This document shows positions 31,513 through 41,816 of a stretch of 64,000 nt of DNA, piece by piece. The stretch is from Alkalibacterium sp034520745. GTDB taxonomy: Bacteria > Bacillota > Bacilli > Lactobacillales > Carnobacteriaceae_A. Position numbers and translations under genes: made by a program. The notes under the pieces are model-generated. The model ran no database searches and was not told the origin of the DNA. It was given only the letters and a program-made list of their open reading frames with translations. The stretch spans positions 1 to 64,000 of the forward strand of contig JAXHNF010000003.1 in NCBI GenBank assembly GCA_034520745.1. The letters run 5' to 3'. Positions within the stretch are counted from its first letter, which is position 1, and each line of letters starts with the position of its first letter.

Positions 31513-32149
31513 ATTCTTTTTCTACAATATCATGCCGGAATGCGTAAATGGCTACCTGTGTACGATCTTCGACTTCAAGTTTTGATAATATATTGGATAC
31601 GTGCGTTTTCACTGTTTTAAGGGTAATGAACAGTTCATCTGCTATATCCTGATTGGTATATCCCTTAGAGATCAGCTGGACCACTTCATTTTCTCTGCTG
31701 GTCAGTCTGTCATGGAGCTGTTTTTTCCCGGCTTCATGTTTTTTCTCTTCGAGTATCGTAGAGACTTCATCTTCAATATAATTATTCCCATTATGCGTTT
31801 CTCTTATCGCCTGAGCTATTTCTGAAGCTGAAGATGTTTTTAATATGTAGCCGCTTGCTCCTGCTTCCATAGCCGGATAAACTTTTTCATCATCAATAAA
31901 ACTGGTCAATATGATTATTTTAGCTTTTGGCCACTGATTCAGTATTTCAATGGTCGCCTCTGTCCCATCCATTCCTTCCATAACCAGATCCATTAGTATG
32001 ATATCAGGTTTTTTATCTAAAGCCAGTTCAACCCCGGCCTGACCGTCTGCCGCTTCCCCCACTACTTCAAAATCACTTTGAATGGAAAAAAACGAAGATA
32101 AGCCCATTCGCACCATTTCATGATCATCTACTAGCATTAACCTTATCAC
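31511..32149 (-). CDS. liaR: NarL/LuxR-type response regulator LiaR (VraR)
   Basis: 212 residues, intact. Receiver domain with acidic pocket VDDHEMVR, phosphoacceptor Asp in IILMDLVMEGMDG, and switch residues T/K in ILTSF and YILKTS; C-terminal GerE helix-turn-helix with LTSRENEVVQLISKGYTNQDIA. The partner kinase gene liaS ends five bases upstream. Responds to cell-envelope damage in relatives. Confidence 0.92.
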   Translation of the reverse strand: MIRLMLVDDHEMVRMGLSSFFSIQSDFEVVGEAADGQAGVELALDKKPDIILMDLVMEGMDGTEATIEILNQWPKAKIIILTSFIDDEKVYPAMEAGASGYILKTSSASEIAQAIRETHNGNNYIEDEVSTILEEKKHEAGKKQLHDRLTSRENEVVQLISKGYTNQDIADELFITLKTVKTHVSNILSKLEVEDRTQVAIYAFRHDIVEKE

Positions 32150-32153
32150 ATTA

Positions 32154-33206
32154 TCACTCTCCTAAAACAAAAGGTACATTAATTTCAATACGCGTTCCAT
32201 ACGTCGGAAGCGAAACGATTTTCACGCTTCCTCCCATTCCCTCAATACGTTCCCTGATATTGTGGAGGCCATAACTGCCCGCCTTCCCATTATTCACATC
32301 AAATCCTACGCCGTCATCATTGACTCGGAGTTGAATGCTTCTGCCGTTTTGAGTCAAATAAACTTCTAAAACTCCTGCATCTGCATGTCTCAGCACATTG
32401 GACAGCAGCTCCTGAAGTATCCTGAAAAAATGATCCTCCATGATCGCAGGCATAGCTATTTTGTCAATTTTATAATGGATATCGACTTCGATTTTAGAAG
32501 ACAGTTCTTTCAGTAACTGCTCTATCCCCTCTTTTAAAGATTTGCCGTCCAGCTGTACAGGTCTGAGGTGTAAAAGCAGCGCTCGCATTTCGGTCTGAGA
32601 AGCATTGATCGTCTGTTCCACCATCTTCAGCTGCCTGATCACAGGCTCAGGACAATTCGACGCCTGCTGATTCGCTGCGGAAAGCATCATTGATGCGGCA
32701 AACAGCTGCTGCGAGACTGAATCATGAAGTTCACGCGCAATGCGCTTGCGTTCATTCTCCAGAATGTCGTCTCTGGTTTCATTATCCAGCGTTTTTGATT
32801 CCTGAGCATTTTTCAGCGCCTCATCTGCCATGAACATCAGCTTCTCGTGCAGTTTCAGAAATTGTCTGTCGATATCTTCGTTGATCTGAAGCGGGGTGTC
32901 CAGAGAGTACATATTCAGAAAAATCGAAGCTGAGTAGTGACCCTGGCTCATCATTCTCAGCCCCTCTTCAACTTTTCTCAGTTTCTTTTTCTCGAACGCT
33001 CTTAGATATGACAATGTAACAACTGCCAGTACAAACGAAAACAGCAGAAGAAAGAATATCAGAGAGACTCCCACAATATTCGCCCTGTAAAGTGCCGTCA
33101 GCCACTCATATTCAGATAAGGATAAAAAGATAAATACTGTGATGAACAAGAGGACAAAAAAGAACAGAAAGAAATATTTAACCAGATGTGATAAGGTCCT
33201 TTTCAT
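32154..33206 (-). CDS. liaS: Envelope-stress sensor histidine kinase LiaS (VraS)
   Basis: 350 residues, intact. Two membrane helices (about 12-35 and 42-66) with almost no extracellular loop (intramembrane-sensing type), a HAMP-like linker, HisKA_3 with the phosphoacceptor in RIARELHDSVSQQLFA, and an ATPase domain with NVLRHADA, VNDDGVGFDV and GSYGLHNIRERI. Its ATG overlaps the liaF stop by four bases. Confidence 0.93.
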   Translation of the reverse strand: MKRTLSHLVKYFFLFFFVLLFITVFIFLSLSEYEWLTALYRANIVGVSLIFFLLLFSFVLAVVTLSYLRAFEKKKLRKVEEGLRMMSQGHYSASIFLNMYSLDTPLQINEDIDRQFLKLHEKLMFMADEALKNAQESKTLDNETRDDILENERKRIARELHDSVSQQLFAASMMLSAANQQASNCPEPVIRQLKMVEQTINASQTEMRALLLHLRPVQLDGKSLKEGIEQLLKELSSKIEVDIHYKIDKIAMPAIMEDHFFRILQELLSNVLRHADAGVLEVYLTQNGRSIQLRVNDDGVGFDVNNGKAGSYGLHNIRERIEGMGGSVKIVSLPTYGTRIEINVPFVLGE

Positions 33207-33940
33207 AAATAAACAACCTCAACTTCACCGATCATCGTGCTCGTAACGATTTTAATTTTCCTGAGCGACGAGTCATAATTTTCCGACTGCCATTTGACTG
33301 TCTCGTTTCTCATATCAAAGACCTTATCTTCAATGATCAGTTTACCAAGCATGACGCTGACATCAAGTGTCAGGGCAACATCTTTTGGAATAAACAGCTT
33401 GGTATCACCGAAACCTTTTCTTATCATCAAAACATTTTCCTTGATAGGCAGAATGGTGTTGCCCAGATCGAAAAAGCTGTCTCCCATAATTTTCTGAACA
33501 TTATAATCTTCCCACTGCAAAATCTCTTTTCCTACTGTATCATCGCCTATCCATTTATTCCGGTACAATTTCATCTCATTGCTCTTTTTTTCATTCCACT
33601 GTACTGATATAAACTCCTTGTCTCGCCAGTACTGCTTTTTCCTGAAGAGGGGATCCCTGAGGGTATTCAGCAGTTTTTCGTCAGTAGACAGCTGGAAAAG
33701 TAGAAACAGTGTCAACAGGACCCAGAAAGCTGATGTGAATACAAAAGAAGCGAGAAAGAGGACAACACTGGTCCATAAAAGCTTCGTATGTTTATCGGTT
33801 CCTTTAGAAGATGATCTATACAGTATAAAAAACAGAACGGCTAAAATAAATAATATCAGAAAAGCAAAATTATGAACGATCTGATACAGAAGCCATACAA
33901 ACAGCAATATCAGGGTCGCTTTATATACGTAGACATTCAT
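33203..33940 (-). CDS. liaF: LiaF-type inhibitor of the envelope-stress two-component system
   Basis: 245 residues, intact. Three or four N-terminal membrane helices, then a soluble C-terminal domain of the cell-wall-active antibiotic response type with GDTKLFIPKDVALTLDVSVMLG. In Bacillus and streptococci LiaF keeps LiaRS off without stress. First gene of liaF-liaS-liaR; no liaI or liaH lies beside it. Confidence 0.92.
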   Translation of the reverse strand: MNVYVYKATLILLFVWLLYQIVHNFAFLILFILAVLFFILYRSSSKGTDKHTKLLWTSVVLFLASFVFTSAFWVLLTLFLLFQLSTDEKLLNTLRDPLFRKKQYWRDKEFISVQWNEKKSNEMKLYRNKWIGDDTVGKEILQWEDYNVQKIMGDSFFDLGNTILPIKENVLMIRKGFGDTKLFIPKDVALTLDVSVMLGKLIIEDKVFDMRNETVKWQSENYDSSLRKIKIVTSTMIGEVEVVYL

Positions 33941-34031
33941 CCTCTCACTCCTTCACTTGATATATAGCAAGTATAGCGAATCTAATCTGAAATAGCATCA
34001 GTTTCCAGCTAAAATAGGTCTTAAGTCTGAT

Positions 34032-34077
34032 AAAAAAAGCTAAAGACGTGTATGGATCACACAGTCTCTAGCTTTTC
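34032..34077 (-). terminator. Terminator after greA
   Basis: AAAAGCTAGAGAC pairs with GTCTTTAGCTTTTT on the minus strand with one mismatch, followed by a T-run. Confidence 0.75.
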
Positions 34078-34082
34078 TCAAT

Positions 34083-34559
34083 TTAAAATACTTTAATGAT
34101 TTCCACTGACATCGTACCGCCAGGAGTTTCGATTTGGACTTTATCCCCGACACTTTTACCGATCAAAGCTTGAGCAATGGGCGATTCATTGGATATTTTA
34201 CCTGAAAACGGATCTGCCTCTGCTTTGCCTACGATCGTGTATTCCTCTTCGATGCCATCCGGCAATTCTTTGAATATAACCGAACGACCCAAAGTCACTT
34301 CGCCTTCTTTGGAGTTGGAGCTATCAATGATCTGTGCATTCTGCAGCATATTTTCCACAGTACTGATTCTACCTTCAATGAAAGCCTGTTCATCTTTGGC
34401 TGACTCATATTCGGAGTTTTCGGATAAATCTCCGAACCCACGGGCAATCTTGATTCGTTCGACAACTTCTTTTCTCTTTACTGATTTCAGTTCATTAAGT
34501 TCGTTTTCTAATTTTTCTTTACCCTGAGCAGTCATAGGGTATACTTTTTCTGTCATCAT
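34083..34559 (-). CDS. greA: Transcription elongation factor GreA
   Basis: Restarts backtracked RNA polymerase by stimulating transcript cleavage. About 158 residues. An N-terminal coiled coil with the acidic tip in ARGFGDLSENSEYESAKDEQ, and a C-terminal FKBP-like domain ending GGTMSVEIIKVF. Two ATGs stand in tandem at the start; AGGTGG upstream fits either. Intact. Confidence 0.95.
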   Translation of the reverse strand: MMTEKVYPMTAQGKEKLENELNELKSVKRKEVVERIKIARGFGDLSENSEYESAKDEQAFIEGRISTVENMLQNAQIIDSSNSKEGEVTLGRSVIFKELPDGIEEEYTIVGKAEADPFSGKISNESPIAQALIGKSVGDKVQIETPGGTMSVEIIKVF

Positions 34560-34698
34560 TATTATCCACCTCATCATATACTTTTTATCTGTTAAGCTGT
34601 ATATCTAAAAAATTTAATGTCAACTAAATTCTCAATGCAACTAAGATACCATGAACGATTTAGCTTGTAAAGCGTTTTTCTAAATAAAACGCCCCTCT

Positions 34699-35346
34699 TT
34701 ACAAGGAACGTTTTTCAAATATGGTATGTATCTTCGTCGTCATCAGATCGATAGCTACTTGATTTCTACCACCTTCTGGTATGATGATATCAGCATGTTT
34801 TTTTGTCGGTTCGATAAACTGTGTGTGCATGGGTTTGACAACCGTCAAATACTGCTCGATGACATTATCGAGGGTTCTTCCGCGTTCCTCGATATCACGT
34901 TTAATCCGGCGAATGATACGAATATCGTCATCGGTATCGACATATACCTTGATATCCATCAAATCCCTCAGGCGGTCATCTTCGAGGATCAGAATACCTT
35001 CCAGAATGATCACTTCTTTCGGCTCCTGATGGATAACTTCATCGCTTCTGGTGTGTTTCGTGTAATCATATACCGGTTTATCAATGCTTTTATAATCCAG
35101 CAGATCATGCAGGTGAGAAATGAGCAGATCCGTATCAAAAGCAAAGGGATGGTCATAGTTCGTTTTCAATCGCTCTTCAAAGCTCAAATGATCCTGATTC
35201 TTGTAATAGGAATCCTGTTCCAGCATCATGATCGATTTTCCCGGAAAATAATTATATATAGCCTGACTGACACTTGTCTTGCCACTGCCGGATCCCCCGG
35301 TAACACCTATAACGATAGGCTTGTCTTTCTTTTTCTTATTCATCAT
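34699..35346 (-). CDS. udk: Uridine kinase
   Basis: Phosphorylates uridine and cytidine with ATP or GTP. Walker A GVTGGSGSGKTS near the N-terminus, NYDHPFAFD, PVYDYTKHTR and DTDDDIRIIRRIKRDIEERGR are family features. About 214 residues. The start was chosen at the tandem methionines after AAAGGA rather than the longer frame upstream. The region around the stop codon forms a long hairpin. Confidence 0.94.
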   Translation of the reverse strand: MMNKKKKDKPIVIGVTGGSGSGKTSVSQAIYNYFPGKSIMMLEQDSYYKNQDHLSFEERLKTNYDHPFAFDTDLLISHLHDLLDYKSIDKPVYDYTKHTRSDEVIHQEPKEVIILEGILILEDDRLRDLMDIKVYVDTDDDIRIIRRIKRDIEERGRTLDNVIEQYLTVVKPMHTQFIEPTKKHADIIIPEGGRNQVAIDLMTTKIHTIFEKRSL

Positions 35347-35386
35347 ATAATTCCTTTCTTCAGACAAATGATACCGTTGTCTGAAC

Positions 35387-35421
35387 AAAAGCACTGAGTC
35401 AGCTTTGACTCAATGCTTTTT
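35387..35421 (-). terminator. Terminator after mltG
   Basis: AAAGCATTGAGTCA-AAGC-TGACTCAGTGCTTT on the minus strand, flanked by A and T tracts. Confidence 0.8.
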
Positions 35422-35431
35422 CAGTTAGATT

Positions 35432-36517
35432 CTATCGTAAATATTCGTCTCTGTACTCCAGATGCTGCTCATATGTTTCTGAAAAATATACCTCTCTTGT
35501 CGAAAGATCCGCAAGAAAATACATGTAGTCCGTATCTGCAGGATAAAGACTCGCTTGTATGGATTCATCGGAAGGATTGTTGACAGGGCCAGGTCCTAAG
35601 CCTTTATACGCGTATAGATTATATGGCGAATCGACTTCGAGATCGTCATAAGTTATACGCTCCTGATGTTCTCCCAAAGCATAAGTGACACTGACATCAG
35701 TCTGCAGAGGCATTCCCATATCCAGGCGATTATAAAAGACGCCAGAGATCAATTCACGGTCTTCATAGGTTATACCTTCTCTTTCCACAAAGGACGCAAT
35801 CGTTAGGATGTTATGCACAGACGTATCCTGATCGTCTATTTCCTCGTAATACTCCTGAAACACCTGATCCATCCGGCTGATCATTTGAGTGACCAATTCC
35901 TCCAGAGTCGTGTCATCGAGAAATTCGTAAGTCGCCGGGTACAGATAACCTTCTAGCGTGTAGAGTGTTTCTTCCTGTACATCCATAGCGCCGTTCAGCA
36001 AGTCCGGAAACTCTTCCGCTTTATCACTCAAGAAATCATCGCTTTCGATCAGTTCAAAAAAATCATCGACGGAATTTTCCGTCTGCTGATCGATAACGAT
36101 CGCGATCTGCTCGACAGTGAATCCTTCCGGGATCGTAATACTACCTGAAGCTTCTTCTAAAATCGGCGCACCACCTTCCTGGAGATGGGTGACGATCTCA
36201 TCAGTCGCCATTGAAGGAGAAAACAGGTAATATCCTGCCTGGAACCCTTCTTCCCCAGTGAATCTAAGGTGATAGTTAAAGACAAACGCGCTGCGTATGA
36301 TATCATTTTCTTCCAGTATCCGTGCGATATCTGTCCGGGATGAGCCAATGGGTATCTCTATAGGTACATCCTGATTGCTCTCTGGGTCCAGAGGTTCAAG
36401 AGAAGATGTGTAATACTGGTATCCCGAAACAACGAGCACGATGATCAGCATGAATAAAATAAATACAATACTTAATACAATTTTTCTAACCGTCCTGGTT
36501 GATTTTCTATCAGGCAT
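35432..36517 (-). CDS. mltG: Endolytic murein transglycosylase MltG
   Basis: Cuts nascent peptidoglycan strands in the membrane. 361 residues, intact. One N-terminal membrane helix (about 12-33), a LysM-like region, then the YceG domain with the catalytic Glu in NILTIASFVEREG and the segment YKGLGPGPVNNPSDESIQA. The family usually has GLPPGPI where this has GLGPGPV. The gene order greA-udk-mltG is common in lactic acid bacteria. Confidence 0.94.
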   Translation of the reverse strand: MPDRKSTRTVRKIVLSIVFILFMLIIVLVVSGYQYYTSSLEPLDPESNQDVPIEIPIGSSRTDIARILEENDIIRSAFVFNYHLRFTGEEGFQAGYYLFSPSMATDEIVTHLQEGGAPILEEASGSITIPEGFTVEQIAIVIDQQTENSVDDFFELIESDDFLSDKAEEFPDLLNGAMDVQEETLYTLEGYLYPATYEFLDDTTLEELVTQMISRMDQVFQEYYEEIDDQDTSVHNILTIASFVEREGITYEDRELISGVFYNRLDMGMPLQTDVSVTYALGEHQERITYDDLEVDSPYNLYAYKGLGPGPVNNPSDESIQASLYPADTDYMYFLADLSTREVYFSETYEQHLEYRDEYLR

Positions 36518-36652
36518 GAACCGTCCATCCTTTACTTTAAGATAGTTATCTTAATCATTATACACAATACACACAGCATATAAAAGATATTTTTCTTCAC
36601 ATATATGATCTGGCCCACTCGGTTTTGCCCGATGCAGCCGATAATCGACGGC

Positions 36653-36728
36653 AAAAAAAGAAGGATAGCTTCAGGGGCTCTCATAGTATGTAACTATATG
36701 AAAGCGGCCCATTCATACTATCCATCTT
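36653..36728 (-). terminator. Large structured terminator after the DUF1292 gene
   Basis: On the minus strand GGATAG and CTATCC form the base and TTCTTTTTTT follows. The interior contains nested GGGC/GCCC and TCATA/TATGA pairings. At about 70 bases it is unusually long for a simple terminator. Confidence 0.6.
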
Positions 36729-36745
36729 GCTTTTACCTCTAATTT

Positions 36746-37057
36746 TTACTCTTCTTCTTCTTCACTGATAAACGTATTCAGTACTTCTTCGATCATTTCC
36801 CACTCTTCATCTGTATCGATCGAACTCAACGTTCCTTCGAGACCGCCTTCAGATTCCTTATATGAGAAAGCTGATAATTCGATTTCTTCTCCTTCACTGG
36901 TTCCGGCAGGATAAACAAGGACATATGATTTATCGAAATCTTCTGATTCAAAAGTGAACAGGATCTCGTAAAGTTCCTCGTTTCCTTCTTCATCTACAAT
37001 CGTTATATGGTCATGGTCGTGTTCATGTTCATGATCATGGTTATGGTTATTTGACAT
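36746..37057 (-). CDS. DUF1292 domain protein (YrzB-like) with His-rich N-terminus
   Basis: 103 residues, very acidic. The first 18 residues are a run of His, Asp, Glu and Asn (HNHDHEHEHDHDH), followed by a DUF1292 domain with ELYEILFTFESEDFDKSYVLVYP. The biochemical function of the family is unknown. The His/acid tail could bind metal; that is inference. It sits after ruvX, the conserved alaS-ireB-ruvX-DUF1292 order. Confidence 0.87.
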   Translation of the reverse strand: MSNNHNHDHEHEHDHDHITIVDEEGNEELYEILFTFESEDFDKSYVLVYPAGTSEGEEIELSAFSYKESEGGLEGTLSSIDTDEEWEMIEEVLNTFISEEEEE

Positions 37058-37069
37058 TTTATTCCTCCT

Positions 37070-37496
37070 TCAGCTTTTAGACTGCTGATCCAAATAATTC
37101 TGCAGGATCATAACAGCAGCTAATTTATCGATAACTTTTTTTCTTTTTTTTCTTGATGTATTGCCTTCTTCGATCAGCATCCTGTTAGCCTGCATTGTCG
37201 TCAGACGTTCATCGACATAAACAACTGGCAGGTCGAACCGTTTTCTCGATTCTTTCGCCGTATTCCATCGAGATCTCGGCGCGTTCACCGATCGACCCAT
37301 CCATGTTTTTCGGCAGACCGACAACAAAGGACTCGACCTCGTACTCCTCGACCAGGTCTTTGAGACGATCAAGACCAAACTCCTCTTTTGATTCGTTGAT
37401 TTTTATCGTCTCGATCCCTTGGGCCGTCCAGCCAAAATAATCACTGACAGCAACACCGACTGTTTTCGAACCGACATCAAGACCCATTATACGCAT
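37070..37496 (-). CDS. ruvX: RuvX/YqgF-family RNase H-fold nuclease, frameshifted
   Basis: Putative Holliday-junction resolvase also linked to 16S rRNA 5' maturation. The start MRIMGLDVGSKTVGVAVSD carries the first catalytic Asp; VGLPKNMDGSIG and VYVDERLTTMQA are conserved. About 142 residues, with one break near 37240. The start is two bases after the ireB stop. Confidence 0.92.
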
Positions 37497-37497
37497 C

Positions 37498-37755
37498 TTA
37501 TTTTTTATTCTCGATATAGCGGGTGACCAATTCTTCCAGGACTTCATCTCTTTCGTGGCGTTTGATCAAATTTCTTGCATCATTGTGACGCGGTATATAG
37601 GCAGGATCCCCAGAGAGCAAATAACCGACGATCTGGTTAATTGGATTATACCCTTTTTCTTCCAGTGCTTTATAAACCAGTCTTAATGTTTCCTCGACAC
37701 TGTGCTCATCTGCATTATCCACACTGAACCGAACTGTATGATCATTTGAAGTCAT
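37498..37755 (-). CDS. ireB: IreB family regulatory phosphoprotein (UPF0297)
   Basis: 85 residues, intact. TVRFSVDNADEHSVEETLRLVYKAL and GYNPINQIVGYLLSGDPAYI identify the family. In Enterococcus it is a substrate of the kinase IreK and tunes cephalosporin tolerance; that role is transferred by homology. ATG 37755 is preceded by GGAGGGAAC. Confidence 0.93.
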   Translation of the reverse strand: MTSNDHTVRFSVDNADEHSVEETLRLVYKALEEKGYNPINQIVGYLLSGDPAYIPRHNDARNLIKRHERDEVLEELVTRYIENKK

Positions 37756-37920
37756 CTTTTGTTCCCTCCGTCTTTTCATTAACGAATATAAGCCGTTTCT
37801 CTTTATATCCTTGCTGAAATTTTCTAATAAGTTCATTTTACTAGAAATCGATTCAAAGTACAATGGAATCTGCAGGTATAGATTTTAAATCGAAAGTCCA
37901 GCATGGATCGAGCACAGTGT

Positions 37921-40584
37921 TCAGCTGTTTGTTTCGATCCACAGAGAAACAGCCTGGAGTGCTTCCGGAAGTCCATCCGGGTTTTTGCCTCCGGCCTGAG
38001 CAAAGTCATCACGGCCGCCACCGCCGCCTTTGACATACGGTGAGATCGTTTTGATCAGATTTCCTGCCTTAAGCCCCTTATCTATAGCTTTATCATTCAA
38101 GGAAGCAATCAGATTGACTTTTCCTTCGTTTATCAGCCCCAGAACAAGAATGTCTGAGTAATCGTTCTGTTTCCATTTATCCGCCAGGTTTCTCAGCTGA
38201 TTCATATCTTTGGCTTTGATTTCTTCTGCGATGAACGTTAAGTCTCCAGTTGTTTTCACCTGGGTAAAGATATCTTCTGCCTGAGCATTCGCCAGTTTGG
38301 CATGCAGGGATTCGTTGACCTGACCGACCTCTTTTAATTCCTTCTGCAGTCCTTCGATCCTCACAGGAAGGTCAGTATGAGTCTGAAGTTTCATGAGTTT
38401 AGATACCTGCTTCAGGATCGTCAGCTGTTCTTCTATGAAGCGGTAAGCCCCTTCGCTGGTCTGTGCAATGATCCGGCGCGTTCCGGCTCCGATGCCGCTT
38501 TCGGTGATGATTTTGAACAGTCCAATTTCAGAAGTCCTCTTCACATGTGTTCCACCACATAATTCTTTGGAATAATCTCCGAATCATTAACGCAGGCTGC
38601 GGCACGTTTTGTCATCTTCTCTCCGAACAAGGCCATTGCGCCGCAGCGGTCCTTGGCCGTATCGATATCTGTTTCCACAGTTTCTACGATAATGTTTTCC
38701 TGAATTTTCTGATTGACGATTTCTTCCATCTCTTTCAGTTCATCTTCAGTTACTTGTCCGAAATGGGTGAAGTCGAACCGCAGCTGTTCATCTTCGACCA
38801 GTGAACCAGCCTGGTTTGCATGCTCTCCCAGTACATCTTTCAATGCCTGGTGCAGAAGATGCGTAGCGGTGTGATTGCGCTCGATGAGTCTTCTGCGTCG
38901 TTTGTCTATGACCAGATGGTAGGTTTCATTTGTCTGGAGCATATGACTGACTTCTGCTTCATGAATCGGCTGACCTTCTGGCCCTGATTTCACGTTAGAC
39001 ACAACTGCCATGACAGTCTGTTCACTGTTGAGGATCAGGCCACTGTCCCCCACCTGACCGCCTTTTTCAGGATAATGAACGGACTCTCTTGAAAATCAAG
39101 TCTTACTGTGTCTCCTGGCTGTGCAGTCTGTACAAACGACTCTTCTCTGATGATTTTAACCAGCTCACTCGTCACTTCGTCATTACTGTACCCCGTAAAG
39201 TCGCTGGACACTGACAGCTCATTCAGCAGCGAGGACTGCACGGACATCGATCCCTCGGCTTGACGGGCTGAGCGCGCTCTTTCTCTCTGTTTCTCCATTT
39301 CGATTTCGAATTCCTCGTAATTGATCTTCATGTCTTCTTCAAGAACGACTTCTTCGGTCAGTTCGATTGGAAAGCCATAGGTATCATAAAGCTGGAAAAC
39401 ATCTTTCCCAGAGATCACCATCTGTCCTTCTTCTTTCAGCTGATCGACGATTTCTTTCACTTTGTCCAGACCTGCAGACAGCGTTTCAAGGAATCTCTCT
39501 TCTTCATTTATGATCACTTTTTCAATGAGGACGATATTTTCGCTGACTTCAGGGTAATGCTCGTGCATGATTTCTGCAACAACAGGGACAAGCTTTGTCA
39601 GGAACGGTTTCTCGATCGATAATCTTCTCCCGTGCATGACACTTCTTCTAAGCAGGCGTCTCAGTACATAACCGCGTCCTTCGTTGGAAGGAAGCGCGCC
39701 ATCACTTATTGCAAAAGCAAGCGTACGGATGTGATCTGCAATCACTTTGAAGCTGACTTTGTTTTTAGCATCTCCGTTGTAATCGTAACCTGAGATCTCC
39801 TCCACCTTATTGATGATCGGCATGAACAAATCGGTTTCGAAATTCGTCGGTGCATTTTGAACAACTGAAACGATACGTTCCAGACCCATGCCTGTATCAA
39901 TGTTTTTATTCGGTAAGGGTGTATAGGTATCGTCTGACTGATGGTTGAATTCCGAAAACACCAGGTTCCATATTTCCAGCCAGCGCTCATTCTCTCCGCC
40001 GGGATAATTTTCTTCATGACCTTCAGGCAGATCAGAAAAAGCTTCACCTCTGTCGTAGAATATCTCGGAATCCGGTCCGCACGGGCCTTCACCGATGTCC
40101 CAGAAATTTCCCTCTTCTTCTATCAATGAGATGAGATTCAGCGATGCCTATTTTATCTTTCCAGATCGAATACGTTTCAGTGTCTTGCGGATACACAGTA
40201 ATGTATAGTTTCTCAGGGTCCAGTGCCAGCCACTCACTGCCGGTCAGAGAATTCCAGGCCCATTTGATTGCGTCTTCTTTGAAGTAATCCCCGAATCGAA
40301 AAATTACCCAGCATTTCAAACAACGTATGATGTCTGGCCGTAACTCCGACGTTTTCGATATCATTCGTTCGAATGCTTTTCTGCGAACTTGCGATCCTGG
40401 GATTATCCGGTTTTACCGTCCCGTCAAAATATTTTTTCATAGTCGCTACGCCGGAGTTTATCCACAACAGTGTGGGATCTTCTACTGGGACCAGTGAAGC
40501 ACTCTTTTCAACTTTATGACCTTTTTCTTTGAAAAAATCTAAAAAGAGCTGTCTCAACTCTGAACTTGATAATTCTTTCATCAT
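37921..40584 (-). CDS. alaS: Alanyl-tRNA synthetase, frameshifted
   Basis: Charges tRNA-Ala. Start MMKELSSSELRQLFLDFFKEKGH at 40584. Catalytic core WINSGVATMKKYFDG and GEGPCGPDSEIFYDRG; editing domain Zn ligands NHTATHLLH and, at the break near 38550, ELCGGTHVKRTSEIG; C-Ala region GGGGGRDDFAQAGG. About 880 residues. Breaks lie near 40300, 40115, 39050 and 38545. Upstream is an alanine-type T-box. Heads the ireB-ruvX group. Confidence 0.95.
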
Positions 40585-40622
40585 TTATTTCTCCTTTGAA
40601 CAAAATAGTGTTTTTTGACAAT

Positions 40623-40855
40623 AAAAAAACTGAATAACCTACTACAGACAGGGACGAATGTTCGCGGTACCACCCTGTTTGCAATAACTTATTCAGTCAG
40701 CCATTACCTCTTGAGACTTGTTAACGCCAAGTTACGTCATACTTTCATATGATCATTGAAAAAGGGAGCACTGATGTCCTTGATATTCTTTCACCTGACG
40801 AATATCTCTCTATAGTTTTGCATCAGCATATCCTTTTGTGAATGTTAAAAGTATA
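40623..40855 (-). promoter_or_regulatory. T-box leader of alaS
   Basis: Antiterminator motif AGGGTGGTACCGCG at 40663-40676 on the minus strand. The competing terminator is CTGAATAAG...TTATTCAG followed by seven Ts (40623-40700). The stem-I specifier is probably GCT in CAGTGCTCCC (about 40768), an alanine codon matching the gene. Uncharged tRNA-Ala should allow read-through. Confidence 0.9.
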
Positions 40856-40971
40856 GCGCAGATCAGACGAATAGTCAATATGCTCTCCCGAGCTGATCAG
40901 CGAAAATTGGAGTAGCCTATTTCTGGGCTATTCAACATCATTCCACTCGGTTTCGTGTGCCCGGAAAGTAT

Positions 40972-41816
40972 TTATGCATGAAAAGCCGCGTCCAGCACTT
41001 CGCTTGCCGGCATTGCGACGACAAAGGCATCGGCGTCTGCTTTTAACACAGCTTCTTTGAGAGCGTCAAATTCTCTTCCTGAATAACAGCCATCAGCATG
41101 TCTTTATCCGTGTTACCGTACCCGCCGCGTATACCCAGGTTCGTCACGCCACGTTCCATAGAATGCAGAATCTCCTGCCTGATATCTTCAGGATTATCCG
41201 AAATGATGAAGACATTCTTGTTCCGGTTGAATCCAAGCTGTACCATGTCGATCGTTCTGGAGACAATGTACAAAGCGATCAGTGAAAACATCACTGTTTC
41301 AACGTTAAAAGCCAGTAAAGCGATAAGGATAACGACACCGTCAACTAGAATAGTGCTCAAACCCAGCTGAAGATGAAGGAACTGATACAGGATCTGAACG
41401 ATGATACTTGTTCCCCCGTCGAAGATTTTGCACGGAAAACGATGCCTATCCCTAAACCGGTGATCCCTCCGCCAAACAGAGCGGCCAGCAGGGGTTCTCG
41501 GGTGACAGGATCCCAGTCACCTATGAACATCAGAAAAGAAGGGAATAAGCAGGCTGCCTCAGGATCGTCTTGTATCCCGCTTCTTTCCCCAAGCAGAAGG
41601 CACAGAGCCAGCAGGGGGATATTAAGGGCATACTGAAACATGGCAGGATCCCAGCCGAACATGGCGTTGGCTGCAATCAACAGTCCGGATACGCCGCCCG
41701 AAACGATATTATTGGGTAATAAAACACCTGAAAGAAACGGCCGCTAAAAACGAACCAAAGATTATATAAGCATAATCCACCGCACTTAATGTATATTTTT
41801 TTGCTACACGTAACAT
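40972..41816 (-). CDS. YitT family membrane protein (DUF161/DUF2179), frameshifted
   Basis: About 280 residues: five or so membrane helices followed by a soluble DUF2179 domain (FIISDNPEDIRQEILHSMERGVT, GGYGNTDKDMLMAV) ending VLDAAFHA. The function of the family is unknown. Start MLRVAKKYTLSAVDYAY at ATG 41816 with GGAGGA upstream. Breaks lie near 41690, 41360 and 41045. Divergent from dagK. Confidence 0.88.
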
